IMG/VR virus record: IMGVR_UViG_3300032086_003797
Coordinates: 110,626-174,625 of that record
Strand: one strand, 5' to 3'
Source of the DNA: a virus
Length of the DNA: 64,000 nucleotides
The notes beneath the pieces are model-generated. The model saw nothing but the letters and a program-made list of their open reading frames with translations, had not been told where the DNA came from and did not search any database. Both the position numbers and the translations under genes were made by a program. Positions 1-8,545 of this stretch are shown piece by piece (within the stretch, counting starts at the first letter, position 1; each line of letters opens with the position of its first letter).

Positions 1-1
1 A

Positions 2-1333
2 TATGAAAACTTTACTGCACCTGACCCAACACACATAAATGGTCCAGGTCTGTACGCTACTGCTAAGGTATTATGCCAAAGTAAAATTCATAAAGACGTA
101 TTACAAAGAAATATTTCTGTAGCAGATGCGGTTAATCTTGAATGCTCTATTTGGAGTGATAATTTTATTGAGGCTGCGGAGAACTTAAAAATTGTAAAGA
201 CAAAATCTGCGGCAATATTGAAGTCTACAAACCCAACTAAAAACCAAATTGCAGCAGAAATGTATTGCAGAAGCAATAATATTGAGTATGATTTAGTTGC
301 TGCGGATAACCCAGTAGAACTTCTCAAGGTATTATCTCAATATGAGAAGTTTGTATTTTTCCCAGCGGTGCTGGAGACATTCTGTCGAACCATAGTAGAA
401 GCAAAATTAGCTGGGTGCAAGATCATTACAAACCCAAAACTTCTTGGGGTCGCAAGTGAGGAATGGTTTACTAGCGGCACTAGAGAAGATATAATAAACA
501 AAATGAAGGGCTCGCTTGATAATACATTAGATATAATAGAAAACACTTTTAAAGAAGCCAGTTTACGGCATGAAACTCCTGAAGCTCTGGGCTCTGACAT
601 AACAGTAATTCTCAATTCTTATCGCCGCCCATATAATTTAGAGAAACAGATAAAGGCAATCAGGGAACAGTCTGCTCCACCAAAAGAAATATGGTTATGG
701 ATCAATGATCATGAAGATAACAGAGATTTTGATCATACTAAATTAGACGTTGATAGAATATTCCACAATAATCACAATTGGAAGTTTTACGGTCGATTTG
801 CAGCGGCACTTCTAGCAGATACAGAGTTTATTGCTATCTTCGATGATGACACAATACCAGGCAGTGATTGGTTTTCATGTTGCTACAAATCGTTTGCCCA
901 CAGGCAAGCTATTCTTGGTAGTGCAGGGGTGGTGCTAAATAGTTCTGAGTCATACGCTGATCATGACCGAGTTGGCTGGCCTAGCCAAAATAAGGATATG
1001 GAAAGAGTTGACTTAGTAGGTCATGCTTGGTTCTTCAAAAGAGATTGGTTACAATATTTATGGAGAGAAAAGCCATATACTTGGGACAACGGAGAAGATA
1101 TACAATTTTCATATCTAGCGCAAAAATATGGAGGTATTGAAACATATGTACCTCCTCATCCCCCAGGTATGCCACATTTACATGGGTCAATTTTAGGTAA
1201 TGAACTAGGGATTGATGACAAGGCGACATCAACAAACAGTGCAGTCTCTCATGAGCAATTCTTTAGCGAGAGAGACCGCTGCGTCAAAAACGCTATCCAA
1301 GGTGGATGGGCGACAGTTAGGAACCTAAAGTGA
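2..1333 (+). CDS. Two-domain glycosyltransferase (5' end outside window)
   Basis: The frame is open from base 2 with no stop, so the gene starts before the window; the first in-frame start candidate inside it (TTG at 218) lies within the domain and is not the real start. The first part looks like the C-terminal half of a GT-B enzyme of the GT1/GT4 type, with the stretch FFPAVLETFCRTIVEAKLAG typical of the nucleotide-sugar-binding loop and its conserved glutamate. From about base 590 a second, GT-A-type domain begins (DITVILNSYRRP, then IFDDDTIPGSDW with a DDD metal-binding motif). It is therefore a fusion of two glycosyltransferases that could add two sugars in succession. Its stop overlaps the GTG start of the next gene. 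The donor and acceptor sugars cannot be read from sequence. Confidence 0.75.
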   Translation, partial: YENFTAPDPTHINGPGLYATAKVLCQSKIHKDVLQRNISVADAVNLECSIWSDNFIEAAENLKIVKTKSAAILKSTNPTKNQIAAEMYCRSNNIEYDLVAADNPVELLKVLSQYEKFVFFPAVLETFCRTIVEAKLAGCKIITNPKLLGVASEEWFTSGTREDIINKMKGSLDNTLDIIENTFKEASLRHETPEALGSDITVILNSYRRPYNLEKQIKAIREQSAPPKEIWLWINDHEDNRDFDHTKLDVDRIFHNNHNWKFYGRFAAALLADTEFIAIFDDDTIPGSDWFSCCYKSFAHRQAILGSAGVVLNSSESYADHDRVGWPSQNKDMERVDLVGHAWFFKRDWLQYLWREKPYTWDNGEDIQFSYLAQKYGGIETYVPPHPPGMPHLHGSILGNELGIDDKATSTNSAVSHEQFFSERDRCVKNAIQGGWATVRNLK

Positions 1334-2118
1334 AAGATTTTAAGCAAGAGTTTGATAAATTCAAGTCAAAGATAGAATCGGGAGAAAACTTTGCATTTGC
1401 TAGGTTTTCAGATGGTGAAATGTTCATCATGCAAAATCAAACAGTTGTTTTAGCCCCTGGTTATTTTGTTACGGGTGATCGTATTGGGCACAACATATAC
1501 ACTAAAGAAGAGCAGAAAGAATTCCTACCAAATAAACATCAGTTCCACCGTGAAAAGCTTATTGAAAGCTTTCAATACAAAGCTGATAACTATTACAAAG
1601 GGATTTGTACTAAAACAGATGTCGGAGAAGAAAATTTCAAGTGGCAGATGGATCTCCATGGAGAAGGATATGAAAAAAACCTTACATTTGCTAATGTGTT
1701 CATAAACTCAAATTACCCCAGGTATGTAGAGGAAGTGGTCCCACTGTTTAAAAATAGGGATATTATTTATGTTGTCAATGAGTTGGCGGATTTATCTGGC
1801 TTGCCTTTCAAGGTAAAGAAAGAATTTCGTATAGGAAGCAACTGCATGGTTGACAATTATGATACAGTAGAGCAAGTCAAAGAATATATCGAAAAGAATA
1901 ATGTCAAGGACCATATTATTCTTTGTTCAGCCGCTAGTTTAAGCAACTTTATAATACATCAATGTTTTATGGAGAATCAGAACAATACATTCTTAGACAC
2001 TGGCAGTGCTCTGAATCCTTACCAAAATTTGGAAGGCTGGCGCTTTACTAGAGGGTATCTAACCTCATATTGGATGAAGAGTGATAGTCAGTATGGAAAT
2101 CAAGTTGATGAGTGGTAA
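1330..2118 (+). CDS. GT-D-like (DUF1792-type) glycosyltransferase
   Basis: This 262-residue protein starts at a GTG that overlaps the stop of the upstream gene. Near residues 22-29 it has FARFSDGE, resembling the [R/F]-x-G/S-DGE signature of GT-D fold glycosyltransferases (DUF1792), in which the acidic pair binds the metal and the UDP-sugar. The C-terminal LDTGSALNPY also resembles the end of that family. Position inside a run of glycosyltransferase genes supports a role in building an oligosaccharide. The call rests on short motifs, so another nucleotide-sugar-binding enzyme is possible. Confidence 0.5.
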   Translation: MKDFKQEFDKFKSKIESGENFAFARFSDGEMFIMQNQTVVLAPGYFVTGDRIGHNIYTKEEQKEFLPNKHQFHREKLIESFQYKADNYYKGICTKTDVGEENFKWQMDLHGEGYEKNLTFANVFINSNYPRYVEEVVPLFKNRDIIYVVNELADLSGLPFKVKKEFRIGSNCMVDNYDTVEQVKEYIEKNNVKDHIILCSAASLSNFIIHQCFMENQNNTFLDTGSALNPYQNLEGWRFTRGYLTSYWMKSDSQYGNQVDEW

Positions 2119-2521
2119 ATTAAGAGTTGCTATTTGTAAAACAGAACACTGGGAATTCATTCGTAATCTACGGAACCATCCTGATGTTAAACAAGGGTTT
2201 ATACAACAAGAAGAAATCCTCCCAGCAACACATAAAAAGTATATGAAGCAACATTCTCGAAACTATTGGGTTTTGCTGAAGGATAATATACCTGTTGGGT
2301 TTGTTGGCAGTATTGAAGGTGATATAAGAGTAGCTGTACTGCCTGAGGAAAGTGGGAATGGTTACGGTAAAATACTTATTAATCATGTAATGGAACAAAA
2401 GCCATATTCACATGCTAAGGTTAAGATTGCAAATGATGCTAGTCTTAAACTATTCGAGTCATGCGGCTTTAAAAAGAGATATTATATTTTGGAAAAAGAA
2501 GATGAAACAGAATCCATATGA
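2108..2521 (+). CDS. GNAT-family N-acetyltransferase
   Basis: The protein has GNAT fold features: an N-terminal segment with HWEFIRNLRNHPDV, a central beta-strand region, the acetyl-CoA pyrophosphate loop ESGNGYGKILI (motif A, Q/R-x-x-G-x-G/A pattern) and a C-terminal ANDASLKLFESCGFKK of motif B. I chose the ATG at 2108, which overlaps the preceding stop; an ATG at 2093 is possible. GNAT enzymes next to a DegT-type aminotransferase usually acylate the amino group placed on a nucleotide sugar, so this protein probably makes an N-acetylated amino sugar with the next gene. The exact substrate is not known. Confidence 0.75.
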   Translation: MSGKLRVAICKTEHWEFIRNLRNHPDVKQGFIQQEEILPATHKKYMKQHSRNYWVLLKDNIPVGFVGSIEGDIRVAVLPEESGNGYGKILINHVMEQKPYSHAKVKIANDASLKLFESCGFKKRYYILEKEDETESI

Positions 2522-3122
2522 AGTAGTAAAGATGTTTGAGCAATCGGTAGCTGATTATACAGGAGCACCTTATGCGGTATCATTAGACTCCTGTACTAAT
2601 GCCTTGTTTTTGTGTTGTATGTTTGAGGGCGTCAACGGTAAAGAAGTAACAATACCTAGACAAACTTATCTATCAGTACCGCAATCCATTATGCACGCTG
2701 GTGGAGAGGTGGTATTTGAAGACCTGCGTTGGCAAGGAATCTATCAGTTGAAACCATTCCCAATCTTTGATGCAGCTAAAAGATTTACTTCGGATATGTA
2801 TAGACCTGGCACGCATATGTGTTTATCTTTTCATATTAAAAAGCACCTTAAGATCAGTAAAGGTGGGATGATCCTTACAGACAGCAAAGAAATGGCAGAT
2901 TGGGCTAGAGAAGCTAGATATGAAGGTCGAAGTGAAGGAGTGAGGTATCAAGACGATGATATTAAGATGTTAGGGTGGAATATGTATATGACTCCGCAAC
3001 AAGCGACACACGGCTTAACTCTGATGCAAAACTTCCCAAGGATAAATCCAGATATCCCAGAATCACCACCATATAGAGACTTAACAGAATTTACTTTATT
3101 TAAGGATTGTAAGACAAAATGA
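2502..3122 (+). CDS. DegT/DnrJ/EryC1/StrS-type sugar aminotransferase, shortened
   Basis: PLP-dependent aminotransferase of the kind that puts an amino group on keto-sugar nucleotides. Visible features: ADYTGAPYAVSLDSCTNALF (cofactor phosphate region), VTIPRQTYLSVPQSIMHAGG, and SFHIKKHLKISKGGMILTD, the equivalent of the SFHxxK...GG motif that carries the Schiff-base lysine. It is only about 206 residues from the chosen ATG, against roughly 370-400 for the family. The C-terminal domain is missing or replaced by a short tail, so it may be inactive or need a partner. The ATG at 2502 lies inside the acetyltransferase gene by 20 bases, which suggests translational coupling. Confidence 0.75.
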   Translation: MKQNPYEVVKMFEQSVADYTGAPYAVSLDSCTNALFLCCMFEGVNGKEVTIPRQTYLSVPQSIMHAGGEVVFEDLRWQGIYQLKPFPIFDAAKRFTSDMYRPGTHMCLSFHIKKHLKISKGGMILTDSKEMADWAREARYEGRSEGVRYQDDDIKMLGWNMYMTPQQATHGLTLMQNFPRINPDIPESPPYRDLTEFTLFKDCKTK

Positions 3123-3949
3123 AAATTGCACTATGTTTCCATGGCTACTTTATAAACAGCGGCGGTGATAATGCTGCCTTTGCTTCTTGGGAATACCTAA
3201 AAAGAAAAGTGATAAACAATAATAATGTAGATGTATTTTTTCACTGTTGGGAACAAGGCGACAGCGTAAAAAAAATGATACACCATATGTATGATCCTGT
3301 CAAGATAGAATATGATAAGCAGAAAGATTTCAAAGAAGAAATGGAATCTATGGATCAATCTTGGTTTGATGACGGCTTTGACCGCAGCGGAACAATGTAT
3401 AAGAGCAATTCAATATTCCAAACCTTTAGTTTTCTATACTCCCGTAAAAGAGTCCTTGAATTGAAGTCCGAGCACGAGAGTGAAAACAACTTTACATATG
3501 ATGCGGTAATATTAGCCAGGACGGATATAGGCACTAGGGGCAAAGAACACCCACAGACATATTATGTAACTAATCTTAATTTTGATCCAACCTCTGACAT
3601 GAATAGACTTCACGCTGCTTATTGGAATCAGATGAACTGGGGATATGCTGACCACTGGTTTTATTCTAATAGTAAAAACATGGACCTAGTTGGCACTGCA
3701 TATGATAAAATCCAGACCTATTATAAACCAGGTAGTGATTATTATAAATCTATTACAGAAGGCTGGTTTGATAGTAATGCAGAGGATGAATTTAGCAACG
3801 AGCAGGAAAAGCCAAAAGATTATCGAACAGATAAGTTAGTTAAATTTGACAAATGGCAATGTATCGATAATCATAAATTTTATAAATGGTTTTTTAATGA
3901 CATCGGATTATATGATAAAACTAAGTTCGTTGATATAACAGGTGAATGA
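3119..3949 (+). CDS. Hypothetical glycosyltransferase-like protein
   Basis: A 276-residue protein that begins KIALCFHGYFINSGGDNAAF and continues with VDVFFHCWEQ. This layout (a first beta strand, then a phrase like VDVFxHxW) is seen in uncharacterised proteins of glycan clusters that probably have a nucleotide-diphospho-sugar fold. A further AVILARTDIGT could be the acidic donor-binding site. It overlaps the preceding stop by four bases, so it belongs to the same translational unit. I do not recognise a named family, and the function is inferred mainly from position. Confidence 0.4.
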   Translation: MKIALCFHGYFINSGGDNAAFASWEYLKRKVINNNNVDVFFHCWEQGDSVKKMIHHMYDPVKIEYDKQKDFKEEMESMDQSWFDDGFDRSGTMYKSNSIFQTFSFLYSRKRVLELKSEHESENNFTYDAVILARTDIGTRGKEHPQTYYVTNLNFDPTSDMNRLHAAYWNQMNWGYADHWFYSNSKNMDLVGTAYDKIQTYYKPGSDYYKSITEGWFDSNAEDEFSNEQEKPKDYRTDKLVKFDKWQCIDNHKFYKWFFNDIGLYDKTKFVDITGE

Positions 3950-3950
3950 T

Positions 3951-4685
3951 ATGAAAAGCACAGCTATTATCATGTATTCGCATAGCGATTATAGTGATAT
4001 ATGGGAAATGTTTACAAGTCAGGTTGACAAATATTTCAAAGACATAAAAAGATACGCATTTATCGATAAAGATGTAAATAAAATTTTACCTGATCATTGG
4101 GAGCAGGTCTGCTATAACGAAGAGGAACAATATGATAGAAGAGTGCAGTCTTGCCTTACAAGTGTAAAAGAGGAATATTGCATTTTCCATCACGAAGATA
4201 TGGTCCTATTTGATACTCCAGACTACGCCAAGTTGGAAAAATGTAAATCAATTTTAGAGGATGAAGATATAAGTTATATAAAACTTATAAAAGGTGGGTT
4301 ATATAGTGATCACCATCAAGACATACAGTTCAACAACTATGATGGGATTTATTTATTAGAACATAGCACTAGCTTTATGTTTGCAGTCCAACCATCTTTA
4401 TGGAGAACCGAAGACTTACTTGAGGTATATTCAGAGACAGATATTGATAAAATACATGAATTTGAAGTAATGGCATCTCAGGTGTGCAAACAATTTAACA
4501 TTGATGGTCTTTACGCATATAATGGTGAAAAGAAACGTGGCATGTTTCATTGGGATTCAAGCATCTACCCTTATGTTGCTACAGCAATCGTGAAGGGTAA
4601 GTGGAACATTTCAGAATATGAGAAAGAGATGACTCTTTTACTAGAACAGTACAATATTGAAAAAGAGGATAGAGGGTTTGTATGA
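3951..4685 (+). CDS. Hypothetical GT-A-like protein
   Basis: I chose the ATG at 3951 because an AGGTGA Shine-Dalgarno-like stretch sits a few bases upstream; a GTG at 3942 is in frame but overlaps the previous stop. The protein begins with a beta strand (STAIIMYSHSDYSDIW) and has EEYCIFHHEDMVLF, which resembles the DxD region of GT-A enzymes. Its end overlaps the next gene in an ATGA arrangement. No confident family can be named; a glycosyltransferase role follows from context and the acidic motif only. Confidence 0.4.
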   Translation: MKSTAIIMYSHSDYSDIWEMFTSQVDKYFKDIKRYAFIDKDVNKILPDHWEQVCYNEEEQYDRRVQSCLTSVKEEYCIFHHEDMVLFDTPDYAKLEKCKSILEDEDISYIKLIKGGLYSDHHQDIQFNNYDGIYLLEHSTSFMFAVQPSLWRTEDLLEVYSETDIDKIHEFEVMASQVCKQFNIDGLYAYNGEKKRGMFHWDSSIYPYVATAIVKGKWNISEYEKEMTLLLEQYNIEKEDRGFV

Positions 4686-5218
4686 TTGAGTTAGTTATAT
4701 TAGATATCGACGGAGTTCTAACGGATGGTCGAAAATATTACGGACTAGATGGTATGCCATTTGCAAAGACATATTGTGATAAGGATTTTACTGCGATCAA
4801 GCGCCTTCGTGGTGCAGGGGTAAATGTCTGCTTTCTGTCTGGGGACGATACTGTCAATCAAGCTATGGCAAAAAATCGAAACATTGATTTCTTTTATGCC
4901 CGTGGAAAAGATAAAGCAGATTTTATTGAGGAGTTTCAAAAAAAATATAATACATCCCCACAAAACATGGCATACATTGGCGATGACTTATTTGATAGTA
5001 GCATATTGAAAGCTGTAACATACCCATTTTGCCCTGCCGACGCATGTGGAGAAGTGAAGAAAATTTGTACATCTGCTTATGGTTATCATAATATCCTGCG
5101 AAGTAATGGCGGCTGCAATGTTATTATGGAAATGGTTGAGGTATTACTTGAACGTGGACTAATAAATGACTGCACTATGGAAGATATAGAAGCACTTGAC
5201 AAAAAAGAAAAGTTTTGA
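4682..5218 (+). CDS. KdsC-like HAD phosphatase
   Basis: A 178-residue HAD hydrolase of the C0 (capless) type, with DIDGVLTDG at residues 8-16 (nucleophile D8 and acid D10), the motif II serine in FLSGDD around residue 53, a lysine near 76-78 and the metal-binding IGDDLFD near residues 99-105. This is the pattern of 3-deoxy-D-manno-octulosonate 8-phosphate phosphatase and its relatives in sialic acid pathways; length agrees. No KDO synthase is in the window, so the substrate may be another sugar phosphate made by the neighbouring kinase and isomerase. It starts in an ATGA overlap and ends inside the next gene. Confidence 0.85.
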   Translation: MIELVILDIDGVLTDGRKYYGLDGMPFAKTYCDKDFTAIKRLRGAGVNVCFLSGDDTVNQAMAKNRNIDFFYARGKDKADFIEEFQKKYNTSPQNMAYIGDDLFDSSILKAVTYPFCPADACGEVKKICTSAYGYHNILRSNGGCNVIMEMVEVLLERGLINDCTMEDIEALDKKEKF

Positions 5219-6074
5219 TTTCTGTATAGTAGGTAATATATTCCTAGATACAGTACAAGTAACTAATTCGTTCCAAGTTGGCACATCTAACTTGGGGACA
5301 TCGAAAAGAACTGCCCTTGGTGGTGTTATGAACACAGCGAGAAGCCTGTGTAAAATAAATAATCATTGTAAAGTATTTGTTTCTACAGTGGTAGGTAATG
5401 ACGACCAGGGTAGGTATATCTTAGATAAACTACAAGATTTTAAAAATGAAAACAGTAACTTCGATTACCATGCAACTCGTGTCGATGCCGCCACGACAAG
5501 TGCGCTTATAATATGTGAAGCCGACAAACAGATAAGAAGCAGTATAGTGAATTGGGGTGCTTGTAAGACAAGTTCTGATTTTTATTTACCTGAATCGAGA
5601 TGGTACCACTTCATGTACCTGGACACTTTATTAGCTGTCAATAAAAATATGTTTACACAAATATCAGAAGAGAGTATAATATCGGCAGACTTTTGTTTAG
5701 CTACTCACACTGCCAAGGAAAGAAATAGGATAATGGACTTGATAAAGAATATGAATTTTGTTATAACCTCAGAAGATAGTGCAACAAGCATTACGGGCGA
5801 ACAATATGAGATCTATTCAGCGATGACGCTAGGCGAAGCAGTTGGCTCAGCAGCAATTGTGCATAGCCCAAGAGGCAGTTTTGTTAGTGCTCAAGGAAAT
5901 GATTTCATGGTCAACAGCGACTATATAAATGACGTGAAACTCGATGTACTAGGTGCGGGCGACGCATTTGCAGCAGGATTCATGCATGATACTCAGAAAA
6001 ACCCAAACAATATAAAAGAAAATGTCCAGTATGCACACACTTATGCAACTAATTTTATTCAGGGGGATAAGTGA
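5196..6074 (+). CDS. PfkB-family carbohydrate kinase
   Basis: A ribokinase-fold sugar kinase of 292 residues. The N-terminal glycine pair region TALGGVMNTARSL and the C-terminal signature DVLGAGDAFAAGF (GAGD at about residues 253-256, catalytic base D256) are both present. It transfers phosphate from ATP to a sugar or sugar phosphate. The only start that keeps the first beta strand is TTG at 5196, which overlaps the phosphatase gene by 23 bases. Next to a HAD phosphatase, a nucleotidyltransferase and an isomerase, it resembles the kinase step of activated-heptose synthesis, but the substrate is not shown by sequence. Confidence 0.85.
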   Translation: MTKKKSFDFCIVGNIFLDTVQVTNSFQVGTSNLGTSKRTALGGVMNTARSLCKINNHCKVFVSTVVGNDDQGRYILDKLQDFKNENSNFDYHATRVDAATTSALIICEADKQIRSSIVNWGACKTSSDFYLPESRWYHFMYLDTLLAVNKNMFTQISEESIISADFCLATHTAKERNRIMDLIKNMNFVITSEDSATSITGEQYEIYSAMTLGEAVGSAAIVHSPRGSFVSAQGNDFMVNSDYINDVKLDVLGAGDAFAAGFMHDTQKNPNNIKENVQYAHTYATNFIQGDK

Positions 6075-6406
6075 TGGATTTATATGCATCAACATGGAAA
6101 TATTTTTCCGCATTTGAAAATAAAGATTTAGATACATTATGTGATCTGTATAGCAATACTGTGTCCTTAATAGATTGGGATGTTGAATGCCATAGTGCGG
6201 AGAAAGTCCTACAAGCAAATGAGAGTTTATTTAGCAGTGTTGAAAACATCAAGGTTGACATTACACGTTGCTCGGTTGATAAGATGTTGTTGACCGCTAC
6301 AGCAGAAATTATTATTACACTGGACGGAGAAGAGATAATAGTAGCAGATATCATCACGTTCGGTCAAGATGGAAAAATAAAAAATATTAGAGCCTATAAG
6401 GGGTAA
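6074..6406 (+). CDS. SnoaL/NTF2-like small protein
   Basis: The start is the ATG at 6074, behind AGGGGG at 6061-6066. The 110-residue protein has the NTF2-like cone pattern: helix with WKYFSAFENKDLDTLCDLYS, then alternating strands ending FGQDGKIKNIRAYKG, the usual close of SnoaL-like domains. Such domains act as small isomerases, hydratases or binding proteins. Between a sugar kinase and a nucleotidyltransferase it may serve a sugar intermediate. No catalytic residue is clear enough to name a reaction. Confidence 0.65.
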   Translation: MDLYASTWKYFSAFENKDLDTLCDLYSNTVSLIDWDVECHSAEKVLQANESLFSSVENIKVDITRCSVDKMLLTATAEIIITLDGEEIIVADIITFGQDGKIKNIRAYKG

Positions 6407-6409
6407 AAA

Positions 6410-7576
6410 ATGACAAAGAAATATAATGTATTGTTGCCTGTCGCAGGGCGAGCACAAAGATTTTTAGATAAGGGCTATACTATGCCCAAGCCGCTAATCA
6501 TGGCAAATACCAGGCATGTTATTGATTGGGCTATGGATGCATTCAAGGCAGATGACTGCAATCTTATTTTTGCAGTTCGTCTAGATCATATTCACAACTT
6601 CTCAATCGATCAAATATTGAGGGATAAATTTGGTGAAGATGTAAAAATTGTTATTGTTGACCATATCACAGATGGATCAGTGTCTACTTGCTTATTAGCT
6701 AGAGAATATATTGACAATGATTTGCCTTTGTTTATTTATACACCTGATGTATATTACGAAAACCAGTTTGACCCAGCCTCTGTACCAGAAGAGATGGATG
6801 GATATCTGTTGACATTCAAAGCAAATAGTCCAGCACACAGTTATGTTGAAATGAATGAGGATGGTTATGCAACCAGAACAGCAGAGAAAGAAGTGATTAG
6901 TCAGAACGCTGCTGTTGGTGTTTACTATTATAAAACTGGTAAGATGTTCATTCAATATGCAGAAGAAATGATCGAAGCGAATATTCGTGTAAAGAATGAG
7001 TTCTATATCTGCCCAATGTACAACCTTATGATCCGAGATGGCGCTAAGGTTGGTATCCATCAAGTAGAGAAGATGCATGTTCTGGGAACCCCACAAGAGT
7101 TGGAATTCTTTGTAAACCATGTAGCACCAAGGTTTGGGCAGAAGCCCGTAGCTATTGCTTGTGACCATTCAGGGTTTGAAGCTAAAGAGATGGCTAGGAG
7201 AGTGTTAGAAGCTAATGGCGTTCCTTATGTTGATTTTGGAACTTATGTAAACCAAAGCTGCGACTACAACGACTATGTGTCACAAGCTATTAGAGCAATC
7301 CAGAATAACATCTGTGACTTTGGTATTGGATTTTGCCGCACAGGTCAGGGCGTAAATATATTAGCTAGTAATATGAATGGCACTATTGCGGCTTTAGTAT
7401 TTGACGAGTATACAGCCGAACATGCAATGACTCATAACTGTGCTAACTGGTTTTCAGTACCGAGCAAATATGTTAGTGAATCTACGTTCGATAGGATGGT
7501 AAAGCTATGGAAGACCTCATCATTTGATGGTGGACGCCACATGACTAGAATGAGCAAAACACTAGGAACGAAATAA
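6410..7576 (+). CDS. Sugar nucleotidyltransferase fused to RpiB/LacAB-type isomerase
   Basis: Residues 5 to about 240 are a GT-A-fold nucleotidyltransferase: LLPVAGRAQRF resembles the NTP-binding loop, MPKPLI the conserved lysine region, and TPDVYY the metal site. Residues 245-388 are a ribose-5-phosphate isomerase B-type domain: ACDHSGFEAK, CDYNDYV, GIGFCRTGQGVNILASN with C309 in the place of the catalytic cysteine, and MTHNCANW with H342 in the place of the conserved histidine. RpiB interconverts aldose and ketose 5-phosphates (related enzymes act on allose or galactose 6-phosphate). The fusion suggests an isomerised sugar phosphate is activated to an NDP-sugar by the same polypeptide, with the kinase and phosphatase upstream. 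I know of no named enzyme with this architecture. Confidence 0.85.
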   Translation: MTKKYNVLLPVAGRAQRFLDKGYTMPKPLIMANTRHVIDWAMDAFKADDCNLIFAVRLDHIHNFSIDQILRDKFGEDVKIVIVDHITDGSVSTCLLAREYIDNDLPLFIYTPDVYYENQFDPASVPEEMDGYLLTFKANSPAHSYVEMNEDGYATRTAEKEVISQNAAVGVYYYKTGKMFIQYAEEMIEANIRVKNEFYICPMYNLMIRDGAKVGIHQVEKMHVLGTPQELEFFVNHVAPRFGQKPVAIACDHSGFEAKEMARRVLEANGVPYVDFGTYVNQSCDYNDYVSQAIRAIQNNICDFGIGFCRTGQGVNILASNMNGTIAALVFDEYTAEHAMTHNCANWFSVPSKYVSESTFDRMVKLWKTSSFDGGRHMTRMSKTLGTK

Positions 7577-8526
7577 TGCCTGAGTACAAGGACCCAATAC
7601 AAGGAGGTATCACTACCATAATACAGGGACCAATAAATGATGTGTCTCTCAAAAATATTCCTCAGTACCTCCGAAATGGTCCTGTTGTGATACATGCATG
7701 GGATTACAATCAACAAATACCGCATTGGCGCAACTCTGAAAATTATAACAGTATATTATCACAAATAAAGGATTTTTATGGCGATCGGGTAAAAATAGTT
7801 TTGTGCCCTGTGCCACAGGAATCTAAAAATATCAAAGATATACACTCTGATCGCTGGGCTGACTGGGCGCTACAATTTGCTAACAAGACATTCCATTTTG
7901 CAATGTATGGGATTAGTGACGCACTAAAACACGTTGAGACAGAATATGTGTTAAGAACAAGAAGCGATGAAGCGTATTCAAACGTTGATTTATTCATAGA
8001 AGCATTATGCAGAGACCCAAAGAAATTTGTTATGGGTAATATTTTCGCTGCACCTATGAAAAATCAAGAATTTCATATTGGTGATCACATCTATGCCTGC
8101 AAGTCAGAAGATTTATATCATGCAACTAATCAGCTAGCATCTTTTTACTATGGTTATAATAAAGATCCAAAATGGTTTTATTTCCAACGACCAATCGGTT
8201 TTGAGCAGGTATTAGCATATTCTTGGATGGACTGTACTGGCATCGACATGTCACTACCCTTACGTCCAGAAAATATTGAATCCTTGCCGCCTATGAGAAG
8301 AGCTTCCCCAGAGCTTCGGAATTTTATCTTATCGAACAGTGTACAATCAGACATAAAAAATAGAGAAATAAGAAAGCAGGTCGCACATGATTATTTTCAT
8401 GTGATAGATATCAATAAAGCACGCCCCTTTAGGGCTCGCTGGAATCATTGTGGTAAAACCTTTATAGATCAATTTCAAAATCCGCACGGGGTCTATAATA
8501 CAGGAGATATGTTAGATGGATATTAG
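7576..8526 (+). CDS. WavE-like glycosyltransferase
   Basis: The N-terminus has TTIIQGPINDVSLKNIPQYL and then a phrase for the strand and tryptophan (VVIHAWDYN), followed by ETEYVLRTRSDEAYSNVD. This IxQGP...StW...(K/R)xRsD order is that of WavE-type lipopolysaccharide synthesis proteins. The RSDE motif probably plays the DxD metal-binding role. HIGDHIYACKSEDLY is shared nearly word for word with the product at 10538, which is a paralogue. It starts on the A of the previous stop (TAATG). Confidence 0.7.
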   Translation: MPEYKDPIQGGITTIIQGPINDVSLKNIPQYLRNGPVVIHAWDYNQQIPHWRNSENYNSILSQIKDFYGDRVKIVLCPVPQESKNIKDIHSDRWADWALQFANKTFHFAMYGISDALKHVETEYVLRTRSDEAYSNVDLFIEALCRDPKKFVMGNIFAAPMKNQEFHIGDHIYACKSEDLYHATNQLASFYYGYNKDPKWFYFQRPIGFEQVLAYSWMDCTGIDMSLPLRPENIESLPPMRRASPELRNFILSNSVQSDIKNREIRKQVAHDYFHVIDINKARPFRARWNHCGKTFIDQFQNPHGVYNTGDMLDGY

Positions 8527-8545
8527 AAATAAGGAGACATGCTAA

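Noticed and set aside
218-1333. TTG at 218 as start of the first gene
   Set aside because: The frame is open back to base 2 and the upstream residues continue the glycosyltransferase domain.
6695-7168. 157-codon minus-strand frame
   Set aside because: It is opposite the nucleotidyltransferase-RpiB fusion, and its translation is rich in hydrophobic and aromatic residues as expected from antisense of an AT-rich gene.
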